A stretch of 64,000 nt of DNA from NCBI GenBank assembly GCA_905221605.1, contig CAJNDS010002248.1, positions 124,001 through 188,000 on the forward strand, given 5' to 3'. The notes under the pieces are model-generated. The model saw only the letters and a program-made list of their open reading frames with translations. It searched no databases and had not been told where the DNA came from. Numbering within the stretch: the first letter of the stretch is position 1; each line of letters opens with the position of its first letter. Both the position numbers and the translations under genes were made by a program. This document shows positions 52,025 through 63,299 of this stretch, piece by piece. The stretch is from Symbiodinium natans (Eukaryota; Sar; Dinophyceae; Suessiales; Symbiodiniaceae).

Positions 52025-52500
52025 TGACTACAAGGTATATATGGCATGAACCAAAACGCACACCACTAAACCCAGGCCGCTTGCAGGGATGTGGGCTCTG
52101 CAACATCAAGAATCCTGAACTCAGCGTAGAGTGTATCCAAGTTCATTCAATCCCCGAAAAAAAGTCCTTCCCATGAGCTTTTGCGGGCGGGGGGTTCCCC
52201 CGCATGCGGAAAGCATGTCTTGGGACTTCGAAGCCTGCGTCATGTATATGTATATGATGTATATGATACATAGTACCAAAAAATATAAAAAATATTGGAT
52301 GTAATATCATATATAATGTGATATGATATGAACTTGTATATATGACCTCACGGCATCTGGGTTTTCGATCTTTCTTAAGCCCGAGGCGGTGCAGCTCCTG
52401 GGGCAAGGCGCATGCTCTGTACAGAATCTGATGTGCCCCGAGGGCCGAAGGTCTGACCTGTGTCATATCGCTCTTTTGGGAATCCTTTTTTGTGGAGCGC

Positions 52501-52602
52501 TTGGGATGTTCCCCCGTATACTAACAGTCCTTAATAGGGATTCTAGAAACTCCCTCTTATAATCCCTATCACGGACTGTTAGTACAAGGGGAAACATCCC
52601 AA
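52501..52602. mobile_element. Family A element with perfect 8-base target duplication
   Basis: Palindrome from TTGGGATGTTCCCCCGTATAC to AAGGGGAAACATCCCAA, flanked by TGGAGCGC on both sides (52493-52500 and 52603-52610). Confidence 0.92.
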
Positions 52603-53810
52603 TGGAGCGCCTGTGCTTCGGGAACATGATGCTGATACTCGCTGCGCACCTAAGCCGGAAACGGGGTGAACTGATGGATGGCAGAATGTCCGGGTCATGT
52701 GTCTAACACACAGCCGACGACCTTCAGGTTATGGGAGGCATGTGGCTCCAACTCTTATTCATGTTTCTCAGTATGTGGTTTGGATCCATGTCTGTGCTGG
52801 GTCTCACGTCCCTCTATGGCTAAATAACCTTAACTACGGGTATCGACGCAGTCCTCAGGTGCAGACCCCTGAGACCATCCTGTACAATAGCCAAATATTA
52901 GCTTGACGAATTCAGGCAAAGGAGCACCGGCCTCCCGACTGTGCACGTGAACTTTTCCGACTGTGCTTCGACTCTTCATCGTCTGCGGGCAAAAACTACA
53001 GGTAGGACCAGCCACCCAAACAACAAGCAAGATGGGGCAGCGTGCGCCACGCGCTTTCTAGAGTAATATAGAAGTTCTGGCTGTCGAGGTTTTTTGTTGC
53101 TCTAGCAGCACAGGTTTGCGCTTCTGCCATGGGGTTGCCGAAGATCCTTGAGCAAGTGTAGTCGCCAGCGCTGAGGGTGGTCCATGCTTCTGGGTGCTTC
53201 ATTCCTGCTCCAGTAAGCTGCTCACAGGCATCAGTTGACCGGATAGAGCTGACCTCGGTGCGACTTCGCAGACGTCGAGGTCTAAGAGGCTGACTCAAGT
53301 CACGAGCCTTGCATGCCAATAGCGCCTTTACTAATCTTCGAATCCCTGAAACTCCCAGGAACAACGTGTGGCCTTCCACTCGGAATCTACATTGACACAT
53401 GTACGGGGGACCCCACTTTTCTGGGCAATATGATGCACAACTGGGTGGGAGAAGGGGGGAAGTACTTGTATCCCCATAAATGTAGCGTCACCAGTATCTC
53501 TGTATGTTCACGGCGCAGTTTCCGAAAAGGATGGAGCATCGCCAGTGCCCAGGCCTCCACTGAGGCCCTCGAAACACCCGATTCCCAGTACTTCAATATT
53601 GTCCCCCTTAGAATCCTTACAATCCCTGCAAAAGCCTATGAGAACAACTACACAAGCTACACCAAAAACAAACTCTTCCAACTAAATCGGCCCCTGAATT
53701 AATCGAGACTTGATACTCAGGTGGCCTCAACAAACAAGCAACATCGACGTTCAACAACCTTTCGCCTTGAAGCGAAGTTCAGAAACCCAAGGTCAATGGC
53801 CAACTTGAGC

Positions 53811-53866
53811 CTCCGGCGCAGGACATCCATGATGCTGCAGACCTCTTCCTCCAGGGCCTCCCGCTC
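53811..53866 (-). CDS. Exon, charged helix
   Basis: After CCGCGAAG|G the 56 bases read EREALEEEVCSIMDVLRR and end CGGAG|GC (GC donor). The frame is open on both sides. The heptad-like pattern suggests a coiled or helical bundle segment. Upstream reading TISPAK suggests a longer exon is possible. Confidence 0.45.
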
Positions 53867-53911
53867 CTTCGCGGGAGAGATCGTGCTCTCAGTTCATAGT
53901 TGGGTTTCTGA

Positions 53912-54004
53912 CATTAGGGGGCACCCTATTGGGTTCCTTTCTATAAGGGAATCCGACTATTTGGGGGTCTACTGTAGGGGTCCCCTATTTTCGTACACCC
54001 CCTT
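53912..54004. mobile_element. Foldback family E element
   Basis: ATTAGGGGGCACCCTATTGG and CTGTAGGGGTCCCCTATTTTCG. Confidence 0.55.
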
Positions 54005-54371
54005 GTGAGTCAGACACCCCTTGCATCCTCCACCACTCCCTTCGTCGTCAAGACGACTTCACGCGCGAGCAACTCCGATCTCCCAGACACCATGTCCTAG
54101 ACCCTGAAGCCCGGCGCCATGCCTTGCCAGCTTCGAAGAAACCCTGCTAACTAATCAGCGTAACTATGACAAACCTCAGCAACAAAAAAACTTGAACGTG
54201 TGTCTGTATGTCAGCAGCAACCAAACAAAGCAGGCGACACGAAGCTCATCTAAAAGATGCCATCATTCCATACCAGCTACAAACTTCAAGCTCCAAACTT
54301 ACTCCATTTTGAACCAACCTCCTTTAGATCCCAAAAACCTTATTTGAACCAACTTCCTCTAGACCTAAAAC

Positions 54372-54560
54372 ACCCTAAACCCTAAACCCTAAATCCTAAA
54401 CCCTAAACCCTAAACCTCACCTGAACCTTATAGTGCCCGGCCTCGACCAGGTCGCCTTTGCCACCCTCTGCCTCCGACTCGCTGCAGTGACTTCGCACCG
54501 AGGTCCTGGAGACATCGGTTTTTTAGGGTTTAGGGTTTAGGGTTTAGGGCAGTTTAGGGT
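54372..54560 (+). repeat. CCCTAAA block, ~105-base segment, TTTAGGG block
   Basis: CCCTAAA at 54372-54418 and TTTAGGG at 54524-54560 bracket a segment whose minus frame reads EAEGGKGDLVEAGHYKVQ, a possible exon. Confidence 0.6.
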
Positions 54561-55133
54561 TTATATGAAGCGCAAACACACTGACCAGCACTATAAGGAT
54601 GTATATATATATATATATATGTATGTATGTAATCTGTATTCTGTTGTTTGACACTTGGATCTGTATATACACACATGCACTAAACTTAACCGCAATGAAA
54701 GCCCTGCCTTGTGGTGAGGCTCTGCCTTTGCTACCAACTGTAGGGGTCTATACCAGGTTAGCAGATGTTACGTACGTCGGCCGCTTTGGTGACTGGTTTA
54801 GGATACTTTGTTTTTGTTAGGGGTTTACAGGGGTTTAGGGTTTAGGGTTTAGGGTTAGTTAGAGCTGATTGCCAACTGTCCGGAAGTAGAAGTAGGCAGG
54901 GAAGCCAAGATAGAAAGAGGAAGACTCCTCTCGTTGCTTCCCGCTTCCCATATTCGGCATGCCAAGCTCGGGCGACGGCAGGGAACAGCACAGCACCAGC
55001 TGTGAAACTTTTCTGCTTCATGCGTCGGACCCCAAAACCCTGAAACCTCATAAACCCCTGAAACCCCTTAAACCCTTATAAACCCCTTCAGCGCTATAAC
55101 CCCTATAACCCTAAACCCCTTCTGTAATAAACC

Positions 55134-55171
55134 GCTCTCGCGCATCCTGGCGGTGTTCGGCTGCGATGGAC
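55134..55171 (-). CDS. Exon-like fragment, small
   Basis: After GCCTCAG|G it reads SIAAEHRQDARE, ending C|GGTTTA. Very short; listed because of the AG|G edge and helical composition. Confidence 0.25.
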
Positions 55172-55246
55172 CTGAGGCTGGCCCGCAAGGATTCTGGATG
55201 CGTAAGCGCAAGACCCGACACCCTCGAACTTCTTTCACACTCAGGG

Positions 55247-55354
55247 TGGGCCCCTTAAAAGGGGATCCCTTGTATACCCTGTCTAGTAGTAACTACCCTT
55301 GTTTAGTAGGTAGAACGGTATAACCGATAAAACTGTAGGTAAGGCTGGTCCCAG
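55247..55354. mobile_element. Foldback family B element
   Basis: GGTGGGCC...TAGTAGTAACTACCC core and ACTGTAGGTAAGGCTGGTCCCAGG end. Confidence 0.5.
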
Positions 55355-56145
55355 GTAGAACCTTTCCAAACCCTTGTTCACCTAGCATCCGGCTGCATGT
55401 GCCAGAATGACCGTTTCTGCTTGTTTCGGCTGGTGACCGGGCGCCCTCCTGCTACGTTCAACCCCTCCCTTACAAAAACCGACAGGAATCTAGCTATGCA
55501 TCTATGTGGATGGCCTGCCTTGATGCGTCTTTGAACAGAAATCCGCATCCCAGACTTGAAACCCCGGAACAGCAACTCCGAAACATCTCGTCTCGCTCTA
55601 GAACTTTAGATGCCTGGGCGCCCCAAGCAAGTCAGTGTTTAACCTCGACCACATGAGTGTACAAATTCAGCTGGCTGGATGTAGTTTTAAGAACAGTGAA
55701 GCTGATTCTTTCAATCTTGCACCCCGCGCCCTGTCCGACAAAATGCGAATTTGCTCAACCCCTTTGCCACTGTACCGAAGGCAAGCCAGAAACCCTCAAC
55801 ACTAAACCCCAAACAGCCCAATAGGTCCCAAACTCTTTGCAAGCCCCACTGAATGGACCGGGCCTGACGGCACCTCGCTTGGTGCTTTGCCTGGCTTCGG
55901 GCCTCGCGCGCTCCGTACGTTCCCGCTTCTTTGTGAGTCACCTTTATACTTTATCGTTCTAGGATTCTAGGCCCAAAACTTCTTGCAACAGCGAAGATCA
56001 CCGCTTGCACTTATGCGTCCGGTTTTTGTGTTGTCATGTGTTGTCAGCCGGGAAATGACAGCAGCAAGCCCTAACTAGAGTCTTCGGGGTTTTGGCTGCC
56101 CCGAACAGGCACAACAAAACGGAGACCCGACCCACCACCTCATGT

Positions 56146-56250
56146 CGGGTAGCCCAGTAGCCATACCAGAACAAGGGTACCCTTTCTGGGGTTGGTTACT
56201 TTATAAGGAAGCCTTGAACCAAGAAAAGAGAAAAGGCACCACTGGAAGAC
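56146..56250. mobile_element. Foldback family I element
   Basis: TCGGGTAGCCCAGTAGCC, TCTGGGGTTGGTTACTTTAT and AAAAGGCACCACTGG, as at 44266. Confidence 0.5.
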
Positions 56251-56480
56251 CACCTTTCACCCTACCCGAAACCCTTGTAAATCCCTAAACGTTGTTTTGG
56301 GTGGATGTTGATTTTCATAGTTGTTTTTTTTTTTTTTTTTGGGGGGGGGGGGGGGGGAGAGGGGCGGTGGCAATTGCGCCTGGAACTGCTTCATGTGCGA
56401 TGCCTGATGCCATCAAAACCGAGGTGGCGCAAACGGAGTTTTAACCTTTGCCTGAAGAACCCCCCCCCTTTCTCAGGATC

Positions 56481-56572
56481 TCAATGTACCATAATGTACC
56501 CATAAAGTATATGCTTGAGCCCTTTAGGAATCTCTGTATAAGGCCCAAGTATATGCTGTGTAGGTACATTGA
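56481..56572. mobile_element. Foldback element, family K
   Basis: TCAATGTACC...AAGTATATGCTTGAGCCC and its inverse GGCCCAAGTATATGCTG..GGTACATTGA. Confidence 0.8.
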
Positions 56573-57176
56573 AATGGATCCTTAGGTCCCCCAACCTACC
56601 TTTCCTGCAGGTAAGTGCTATGTAAAAGGATTCTTCGGCAACCTACCATCGGTTTGGGGGTTCTGGAGGTTTACGGCATATAGTCTTGTCATCAGCATTG
56701 TGTTCTCTAGACTGAAAGGCGTGGCTAGAGCACGGATGCTACTTTGCTCTTGGTGCTGCTGCTGTTGTTGCCGTTCCTGGTGCTTCTGCTGCCGCTTGTC
56801 GGTTCGCTGCCTTTCGGTTTGCCAGCCAGCGCCAGCCATACTAGTTGACTTATCAAGAACCCGACTCGAGCCCCTCCTCTATTTCAGGTCTGCAAGCGGT
56901 TGGCGCATCTTTTGGGAATCGGAGTTGGCCACTGTATCTATTGCCAGCATGCTTTGACCTCCCGGAAGCCTCCCTGATAAAGACCCAAAGAATCCAACAG
57001 CCCTGGCGCCTCCTTTCGGGAGCTGCTTCGGGAGCTGCTTTGGGACCTGGGACACCAATGCCAAGGTCAGCAGTCGTTCCCCCCTTTGGACCCTGAAAAC
57101 AACCCCTAAAACAGCATCCATACCCACACCTACACCCGAGCCGTCTTCTCAAGGTGCTTCCTGCCCTGACGATCCC

Positions 57177-57359
57177 ATGGGTTTTAAAGAAGGGGCCGCC
57201 ATGACTTTGTTTGCTGAGCTGATTGAAAGAAATGGGCCTGTTGCACTCATGTGGGATTTATGTGAGTGCCTTCGGAGGCGTGGAGTGGGAGCTTTGGTTT
57301 ATGGGGATTGTTACATTCTCTTCAATGCGCGACCGTCGATTCAAGGATCTAGCTTCTAG
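57177..57359 (+). CDS. Possible terminal exon
   Basis: + strand frame to TAG at 57359, including MTLFAELIERNGPVALMWDL and RRRGVGALVYGDCYILF. Looks protein-like but has no recognised motif and lies opposite the minus-strand candidates. Confidence 0.25.
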   Translation: MGFKEGAAMTLFAELIERNGPVALMWDLCECLRRRGVGALVYGDCYILFNARPSIQGSSF

Positions 57360-57607
57360 CTTTTAAAGCATACCCGGCCTCATCCAGCCTTGCAGAAGCT
57401 GGCTTCTCCTGGCACGGTATGTTGCTGCATCGCGGCATGTCAACCCAATTTGATTACCCTGTACTTCCAAGGTAGCCCACTGAAGAAGCCGAAGCCAAAG
57501 CCTACTGTGTTGTGGTTTGTGAATTACTCTTAAAAACACTTGCATTAGGCTGACGCAACCTAATTACAAAAAAGTAGGTCTGGGGTTCTTAAGGATCTTA
57601 ATTGAGC

Positions 57608-57680
57608 CTAAACCGGGTGGCGCCTCGAGCCACGACCTGGGCAGTGGGCGTCTCAGGCGGTCCCGCTCACTGGGCGGCGT
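57608..57680 (-). CDS. Repeated exon Z, second copy
   Basis: Minus frame reads ETPPSERDRLRRPLPRSWL. Clearly related to 62437-62525 (DTPPSERGRFRRPPQ). Same strand and same order after exon Y as in the other set. Confidence 0.4.
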
Positions 57681-57848
57681 CTCCTTATCTTGTGTGTGCA
57701 TGGGAGGAGGGAAACCCTAAACCCCTTGTGTTTTGGAGACCCAGCCTCTGCCGATCAGCTGGGACACTAAACCCTAAATCCCTTTTTGAGCATGGGCTGA
57801 GGGGCACACCCTAAATCCTGAAACCCTGCTCAGCTTTTTTGACTAAGT

Positions 57849-57891
57849 GGCAGGTGCATTGAGCAGACGGCAAAGCTCTGCAATGAGGTTC
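57849..57891 (-). CDS. Repeated exon Y, second copy
   Basis: After CTGCCAAG|G it reads NLIAELCRLLNAPAT then TAG. Related to 62876-62921. The stop directly after it may mean this copy is decayed or that the exon ends earlier. Confidence 0.45.
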
Positions 57892-58394
57892 CTTGGCAGA
57901 CTCCAGTAACCGCCCTGCAGAGCTAAACGCAAGGTGACAACTTCGGGATGTTAAATGCGCTCATGAAATGCGAAACCGCAGACGACATGGGAAGGACACT
58001 AATTCGGTCGACAAATGCCACAGAGAACCTCAATAAGCCCAATAAACCCGATAAGCCCAAACACACTTTGTACCCCCCCCCCACTCTAAAGGGGACAAAA
58101 ATTCCTGACAAAGCGGGTCTGGGATTAGGGCTGTCAGAAATACTCTGTGGGGGTGGACACGGACTGCTCAATGGTTCATGTTCGGGACCCCAAATTGCAT
58201 GTCGATGCTTGCGCCGCATGGCTCGCCACAACGACCTCCTCCTCAAGAGCAGCTTTCAGCGAACGGCTTCCGTTTCAATTTAAGTGCTGTGACTTTTCCT
58301 TCTGGACGAAAATGGAAAGTACAACAACCTAAGGATCACACACCAAGAGTGGGTAGAACCATCAAACAAACGCGCAACCGACAATTGGGGCAGA

Positions 58395-58435
58395 GGCGGG
58401 TCCACCAGGGACGGCTGCGATGGTGAGGCCGGGTC
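58395..58435 (-). CDS. Repeated exon X, second copy
   Basis: After CTTTGGAG|G it reads DPASPSQPSLVDP, matching the end of the exon at 63300-63489 (ASQMQPSLVDP). A longer frame in another phase runs through the same bases but the paralogue supports this one. Confidence 0.4.
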
Positions 58436-58694
58436 CTCCAAAGACAGCGGAGTCAGAATTGAGGGGCTCAGGGCGCTTTACGACTTCCTCAAGCATTGCT
58501 TGGAGGAAGCTCAAGACAGGGATTAGGGTTTCGGGTTGGATACAAATCCCAAGACGATCCACGCCCGACGCCTTACATCCCCTCAGCTGCCCCTTGCCGT
58601 GTTGTCCTGGGGCGCGCCGCTCCGGGAAGATGCAGCTGACTCGGCGTAGACCGGGTCCTCAGCTCAAATGGCCCGTGCATACCTTTATCGTACC

Positions 58695-58791
58695 ATACTA
58701 GGATGGCCTATTCTACCCTATAATCCCTTGAAAGCCCCTTTACAGGGTTCATTATGGGGATTATAAGGCCTACAATCGCGCATCCTAGTAT
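58695..58791. mobile_element. Foldback family C element
   Basis: ATACTAGGATGGCCTATTC and CAATCGCGCATCCTAGTAT. Confidence 0.75.
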
Positions 58792-59069
58792 AGCACTCGG
58801 AATTCCACGTTCACCATCCTACATGGCAATGGCAACCATCGTAAGGTTCTTTTTCCAATGCCACGCAAGCGTGAACCTAAAGGAGAGGCACCAGGGCTGT
58901 TGGAATCTCTGTTCTGGAGACCTAGTGATTCCTTACAGTTACAGCATTGGGATATACTCTGAGTATACTACTACTATGGTCTCCTTTAGGGTATCTCAAG
59001 CATAACAATCTTTTTGGGGCTCATTTGGTCCCCCAGGATCTCTCACCCTCCATCCTCGAAGCCTCTTTC

Positions 59070-59110
59070 TGAGCCATGGTGCTGGGGCGGCCCGACCTGA
59101 CCACTTCTGT
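59070..59110 (-). CDS. Repeated exon W, one copy
   Basis: Minus frame reads STMAQKEASRMEG. Related to 60500-60560 (DTAQKEAKEVV). Splice edges not determined. Confidence 0.25.
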
Positions 59111-59335
59111 GTGGGGCGATCGTCTGGCGACAGGACCACCTGAGCCAAGCGAGTGCAAGATCTTATGTGACCGCTAGACCCTAAACCCTCACTAAACCCT
59201 CAACCCTGACCCTAAACTGGAGAACCTCTGCTGGACTACCGAAGAGGGCAGAACGGCAAAAACGGGAAGCTTGTAAGACCACCGAATGGAATCTTTCTGA
59301 CGGTCGCGGGCCCTAGAATCTGGGGACTGCAACTT

Positions 59336-59485
59336 CGGAATTCCTACTGTAATTAGGGGACAGCGGGAGTGTCGTCCCAAGATAAAAGAAAGCTCCCTTT
59401 TATACCCAAATAGAATAATAGTCTTAGAATCACCTTGAAGGGACCCCCAAAAAAGGGTGCTCCTATTTTCGGAAACCCCATATCT
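59336..59485. mobile_element. Foldback family E element
   Basis: Contains CTCCCTTTTATACCCAAATAG, AATCACCTTGAAGGGACCCC and CTCCTATTTTCGGAAACCCC; closest to the copy at 2027. Confidence 0.6.
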
Positions 59486-59756
59486 GATCACCTTCGAAAG
59501 CCTGAACATAAAACAATTCGCCTTCGGCCTCGGCGCACATCCTAGATTCCCCTGGAAACCCTGTTTGTCCCCTTAGAACCTTCATAAACATGTGTTACGA
59601 GTACCCTCCTCAGGCGCCCCCAGTGGGCCCCGAATGCGCGGCACTATCAATCGATCAACTCACGCGCGACAAGAGCTGGCTCAAGCACAGCCTACACGCC
59701 AAGCATCCCCAAGCCACCGGTGACTCCCAAAATGGTATGAATGGAGCCCCAAGTAA

Positions 59757-59992
59757 AACCCTAAACCCTAAACCGTAAAAACCCTAAACCCTAAACCCTA
59801 AACCCTAAACCCTTTCCGACCCACAAGCCCAAGCTTGCTCCAAGAGCCTGTGGTTTCAGGACGACTGTCTGGCCCACCAGGCCGGACGGTGGCACCTGAC
59901 AGTGGAGATTCAGGCCTCGGGTCTTGCAGGGTTTAGGGTTTTTGGGGTTTAGGGTTTTTTGGGTTTAGGGTTTTTAGGGTTTAGGGTTTAGG
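59757..59992 (+). repeat. CCCTAAA block, ~115-base segment, TTTAGGG block
   Basis: CCCTAAA at 59757-59812 and TTTAGGG at 59928-59992 bracket a possible exon (+ frame DDCLAHQAGRWHLTVEIQ, minus frame also open). Confidence 0.6.
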
Positions 59993-60347
59993 ACAGTTTA
60001 GGATTCAGGCCTCGGGCTTTGCAGGGTCTTCCTTGACAGGGTCTCGTGAATTCTCTCTTGTGTAGGGTTGTATGGATTTATGGTCGCTGTGTGTTTTTGA
60101 CATCTTTTGTCAGCCATGTTGCTAGCTGCCTGGAGACAAGCAAACACTCACTTTAAAGACGGCGGGCATGTGCATCTCACTCATCTCGACATGCATCCAC
60201 ATGACATTCTCAAGCTCAAGTAACACATGAACAAGATACTTCTTCATTCAGTATACAACCACAACAGCGCAGACGGTGATGTCCCACAAGCAAATTCCTA
60301 GCATGACGTTGTGCCTTGGCGACACAGTCGCTCTTTGGAAGCCCTGG

Positions 60348-60395
60348 TTTAGGGTTTAGGGTTTAGGGTTTAGGGTTTAGGGTTTAGGGTGAACC
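60348..60395 (+). repeat. Telomere-type array (TTTAGGG)n
   Basis: About 6.5 perfect units. Confidence 0.95.
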
Positions 60396-60499
60396 CTAAA
60401 CCTTGACTTTGCGGTTTGACTTGCTTCGCGGACCAATGGATGTTGCCACCCAAAAAAATAAAGCCTGAGGACTTCCGCCCTCTGTCCCACCAGGCCTCA

Positions 60500-60560
60500 C
60501 TACCTCCTTTGCTTCTTTCTGAGCCGTGTCCAGTAGCACGGCTTCGAACAGATGTCCTGG
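60500..60560 (-). CDS. Repeated exon W, other copy
   Basis: Minus frame reads LFEAVLLDTAQKEAKEVV. The AQKEA core matches 59070-59110. Edges not determined. Confidence 0.3.
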
Positions 60561-60570
60561 ACAGGTCGTA

Positions 60571-60649
60571 GACTACTATTCGCTTCTCTTACCCTTTTAA
60601 GGAAGAATATTCTTCATGTTTGGGGGGCTTCTTAAGCAAATAGTAGTAA
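60571..60649. mobile_element. Foldback family D element
   Basis: GACTACTATTCGCTTCTC and GCTTCTTAAGCAAATAGTAG with GGAAGAATATTC. Confidence 0.7.
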
Positions 60650-61475
60650 TAGGCTGCGCTTAAAGTCAAATTGATTTCGCTTCGAACTTTGCTGGATTGG
60701 GTGGCATTGCTCTCCCAGCCATCTGGACCCTCCACGCGCAACATCATTTCCGTTCAGTGGCAGCCATGGTGTTCAGGGCATCAAAACATGACAGCTAATG
60801 TTTGTGCCCTCTTCTTATACAATTGGTGACTTTCCATTTATAGTCGTCCCCATATTCCCCTGCAACAAGGGTGCCGCCTTTGATCACCCGAAACAATTGG
60901 CTCCCGTGACCTCTCTAGAGTCGTAGAAGATTCCGAATCCCCGCCGAAGGAACACCCCTTGCGCAAAAAAAAATGGAACCAGTGAATCCTGGGCGTGGTT
61001 TGCTGGGAGGCGCCTCAGCTGGAGTCTCGGTATCATGCCACATGTGCTAGGCGTTCGGGCTTTGCATGAACAACTAGTGACCGCCAGCGCAAAGTTTTCT
61101 AGGACATCAATCTTGCATACAGAAGCAACCATGATCTCCTGTATTTTGGCGTGTGGACGATTGTAGACACAAGGATGCCAGGGGGGAGAGGAGGGAGAGG
61201 GAGAGACAGAGGGAGAGTCGGGGTTGGTCTATACTTTTCATAGCTTGCGCGTATGCAATCCGAACCCCTTAACAAATTCACCCGGATTCATGACTTACGT
61301 TGAGGGGGGGCAGGGCTTTTCAAGTTTTATAAACCTTTTGAGGGAGAAACTACCCGAAATCACGCAAACTGCTGTTTCATGCCAGGACGGAGGGCGGATC
61401 CCCCTGAACCCTAAACCATAACTGAAACTACAGGACCCATGGACTGCCGAGTTGGGGTGCTGGGGTTTCATCTGG
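60650..61475. other. Stretch without a recognised gene
   Basis: No supported gene; a purine-rich GGGAGAGG tract lies at 61182-61216. Confidence 0.4.
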
Positions 61476-61732
61476 CCCTAAACCCTAAACCCTAAACCCT
61501 AAACCCTAAACCCTAAACCCTAAACCCTTAACACTGAGTCGGTGCCCGGCTGCTGTGAGCGGAGGGCCCCTCGCTCACGGGCGGCACTGTCGCTGCGGGA
61601 GGTGCTGCCGGCGCCGCGGCCGGCGCCGCGGCCGCAGGGCCTCGAGTTGTGAGTTTAAGTGTAACCCTAAACCCTAAACCCTATAAACCATAAACCCTAA
61701 ACCCTAAACCCTAAACCCTAAACCCTAAACCC
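61476..61732 (+). repeat. Two CCCTAAA arrays around a GC-rich segment
   Basis: Arrays at 61476-61535 and 61662-61732. Between them the minus frame reads PAAAAPAAAPAAPPAATVPP, an Ala/Pro-rich possible exon. Confidence 0.8.
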
Positions 61733-62137
61733 GAGCCTCTGCAGATGTGAAACCTGTTTGCCCATTGGTCTTCTCGAACCAAAACCTCTCCTTCATCCCA
61801 TGCATATCTAGTCATGTCGTGATAAAGGCAGGGCTTCTGTGCAAAATCAACCGTCTGGAGCCAATATGATCCGTGTTCCACGGCATCCTAGCGATGCAAG
61901 GTTCCGGCCCTGCTGTGACTTAATGATTAATGCGGGAATGCGACGTTCGCAAACCATGAAGAAGCACTTAATAAGTGGGAATGCGACGTTCGCAGACCAT
62001 AAACGAAGCAAATCCTGACCAAGGCCAACTCCACTGAAACTGGCATCCGCGCGGCTTGCTTTTGCTTTGGGCGCCGGCTGCGTCTCCTCCTGGTTCTTTT
62101 TGGGGGCTTACAAGGGAGCCTGGAACATGGGAATGTT

Positions 62138-62225
62138 GCGAAAATGAGGAACCCCTAGTGTGCCCACACAGAAGGATTCCGTTATATTCCCTTCATAAGG
62201 CACCCCCTAATTTGCGGAGATATGG
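62138..62225. mobile_element. Family E element
   Basis: GCGAAAATGAGGAACCCCTAG and AGGCACCCCCTAATTTGCGG. Confidence 0.5.
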
Positions 62226-62292
62226 TGTCTGTGCAGAGGCTTGAGGATCTCCGAAGTCTCACCACCTAAGCCCTATGAACCCTTTATCGGAC

Positions 62293-62419
62293 TGCATGGT
62301 TCTTTGTTGGGGATGAGGGATTCCCCATATATACCCTTTGAAGAATCCCTATATGTATGCCCTTGAGAAGGGAGTCTATAGGGTACCTAATTCCCTCAGC
62401 CTCATTCCCTACTAAGTGC
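62293..62419 (-). mobile_element. Foldback family G, likely 127-base intron
   Basis: Minus-strand start GCACTTAGTAGGGAATGAGG follows the exon-Z frame (GAACTCACTG); the other end is CCCAACAAAGAACCATGCAG. This copy would use a GC donor. Confidence 0.5.
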
Positions 62420-62436
62420 CAGTGAGTTCTTCGTCC

Positions 62437-62525
62437 TCCCTTCCCTGTGGCACCTCGCCCCAGAGCTTTGGCACCTGTGGCGGGCGGCGGAACCTGCCTC
62501 GCTCGCTGGGCGGCGTGTCCTCGGA
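62437..62525 (-). CDS. Repeated exon Z, first copy
   Basis: Minus frame reads DTPPSERGRFRRPPQVPKLW then GEVPQGREDEEL, leading to a GC donor formed by the family G element. Paralogue at 57608-57680. Confidence 0.45.
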
Positions 62526-62747
62526 TTGTGGGCAGTTAGGGGGGTTTCGGGGCCTTTTATATATAGGGATTAGGTATCAGATGCTTGCTTCATGGGTATG
62601 GGAGATCTGAAGTGCAGGGTGTGGCTCAAACAGCATACGCTCACCCTTTTCGGCATCTGGGATGCTGTGTGACTAGAAGTGCTCCCGGCAACTTACAAGA
62701 CCGTCTCAATCATCGTCTTATGGCCATGTCCGGAGACCCTGAAGCAG

Positions 62748-62851
62748 GCCCGAATAATTCGAATAGGATTCTGGGGGGTTATGCTAGTATAGTTACAAAG
62801 GGACCATAAGTTTAAGGGAGCATGATTAAAGGAATTATTCCGGCCCCTGTA
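62748..62851. mobile_element. Foldback family F element
   Basis: GGCCCGAATAATTCGAATAGG and GGAATTATTCCGGCCCC, the clearest inverted ends of this family. Confidence 0.75.
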
Positions 62852-62875
62852 TGACATGTCACATGATTGCTGCCA

Positions 62876-62921
62876 GGCCACCGGGGCTTTCAGCAGGCGG
62901 CAGAGCTCGGAAATGATGTTC
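62876..62921 (-). CDS. Repeated exon Y, first copy
   Basis: After GCAGCTCAG|G it reads NIISELCRLLKAPVA. Paralogue at 57849-57891 (NLIAELCRLLNAP) with the same AG|GAAC edge. An amphipathic helix; family unknown. Confidence 0.5.
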
Positions 62922-63299
62922 CTGAGCTGCTGTAGCAAAGTTACGAGTCTTCGCTAGCTGACTGCTTACTCACAGCTTTGAGGGTGTAAGAATGGAGCGA
63001 TGGAGCTTGCTGCCTTACTTCCCGTGCCGCACTGTAAGGCATTGCATGCCGCGAGTTGGCTTCGGTAGGGTTGGAAGGTTGTCAGTTTGCAGGCTGTTCG
63101 CGGCTCGACCTTGAAGAGCTCGGAGAATCTTAGGATGCTCGCACCCGACACATTTTGGAGAGCCCCACGTGCGTCGTCGTCAAAATGCCCTTTGCAGCCA
63201 GATGAAGCCCTGAGCCTAAACCCTAAACCCTAAACCCTAAACCCTAAACCCTAAAGGCCCTAAACCCTGGAAGGCCCCCTGAGTCGAGTCCCAGGTTCG

